Under the pieces are notes generated by a model. The model did no database searches, was not told the DNA's origin, and saw nothing but the letters and a program-made list of their open reading frames with translations. A stretch of 15,202 bases of DNA from JBEVMS01 sp040508515 (lineage in GTDB: Bacteria > Pseudomonadota > Gammaproteobacteria > Xanthomonadales > Rhodanobacteraceae), in contig JBEVMS010000241.1 in NCBI GenBank assembly GCA_040508515.1, positions 1 to 15,202 of the forward strand. Direction: 5' to 3'. This document shows, in pieces, positions 14,795-15,202 of this stretch; the first letter of the stretch is position 1, and the number at the start of each line of letters is the position of its first letter. Made by a program: the position numbers and the translations under genes.

Positions 14795-15202
14795 GTACAC
14801 CGCAACTGCGTCGACGCGTGCCGTTGGGCGAATCCAGCGGCTGGAACGAAACCGTGCATCCGGTGTTGCGCCAGGTCTACGCCGCACGCGGCGTGCTGAG
14901 CCCCGATGAAGCCGAGCATCGGCTTGCCCGCATGCTCTCGCCACAGGCACTTGGCGGCATGGCGGCCGCGGTGGAACTGCTGCTGCAAGCAATCGATGCC
15001 GAGTGGTCGATCGTGGTGGCCGGCGACTACGACTGCGATGGCGCCACCGGCACCGCCGTAGCCGTGCGCGGGCTGCGCCTGCTAGGCGCGCGGCGCGTCG
15101 ATTACGTGATTCCCAATCGTTTCGTGCATGGTTATGGCTTGAGTCCGGCGCTGGTCGAATCGCTCAGCCCCACGGCGCAGTTAGTCGTCACCGTGGACAA
15201 CG
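14791..15202 (+). CDS. recJ: Single-stranded-DNA exonuclease RecJ (partial, cut by window end)
   Basis: The first 137 codons of RecJ, the 5'-3' exonuclease for single-stranded DNA in RecFOR recombination and mismatch and base-excision repair. Visible are the DHH-family motif I, GDYDCDGATGTA (D79, D81 and D83, metal ligands), then IPNRFVHGYGLS, then VTVDN (D136) at the window edge. The DHH motif itself and the C-terminal OB and nuclease-binding parts lie beyond the window; about a quarter of the usual 570 residues is present. The start ATG overlaps the RpfE-family stop (ATGA), which indicates translational coupling. Confidence 0.93.
   Translation, partial: MSTPQLRRRVPLGESSGWNETVHPVLRQVYAARGVLSPDEAEHRLARMLSPQALGGMAAAVELLLQAIDAEWSIVVAGDYDCDGATGTAVAVRGLRLLGARRVDYVIPNRFVHGYGLSPALVESLSPTAQLVVTVDN

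Overview
This is a 15.2 kb piece of high-GC chromosomal DNA from a gammaproteobacterium, most likely of the Xanthomonadales (Rhodanobacteraceae/Xanthomonadaceae type). The evidence is the divergent rne/rluC pair, an RpfE-family gene overlapping recJ, a YheS-type ABC-F gene and an agmatine deiminase/N-carbamoylputrescine amidase pair. All assignments come from reading the protein sequences. I see no transposase, integrase, tRNA, rRNA or CRISPR array and no sign of recent transfer. The window is mostly ordinary core genome, and I did not find a new multi-gene system.

Layout. (1) 30-3380 (-) is rne, with a long disordered tail. A 337-bp gap (3381-3717) separates it from the divergent rluC (3718-4686, +); on the rne side the gap holds a row of stem-loops and a T7 tract that looks like a regulatory leader. 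(2) 4664-6489 (-) is phhB followed by a polytopic membrane protein. The latter resembles a CPBP/Abi protease but has Gln-Gln where the catalytic Glu-Glu should be, and its end overlaps the end of rluC. (3) nfuA (6643-7251, +) is divergent from phhB. (4) 7279-11786 is a long minus-strand block. In order of transcription it holds a small exported protein, aguA, aguB, a TraB-family membrane protein and two small monohaem cytochromes c. A probable promoter lies before the small exported protein, and another before the cytochromes. (5) 11959-15202 (+) is yheS, then an RpfE-family gene 1 bp later, then recJ overlapping it by 4 bp and cut by the window end.

How the genes relate. Three groups deal with RNA and translation: RNase E, the 23S rRNA pseudouridine synthase and the ABC-F ribosome factor. 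AguA and AguB together convert agmatine to putrescine. PhhB recycles the pterin cofactor of aromatic hydroxylases. NfuA carries Fe-S clusters. The two cytochromes are exported electron carriers that each resemble one half of cytochrome c4. The points most worth a second look are the structured rne leader, the Gln-Gln CPBP-like protein, the tandem CGCTTAAG repeats at the agu promoter, the two c4-half cytochromes, and the coupling of yheS, the RpfE gene and recJ.
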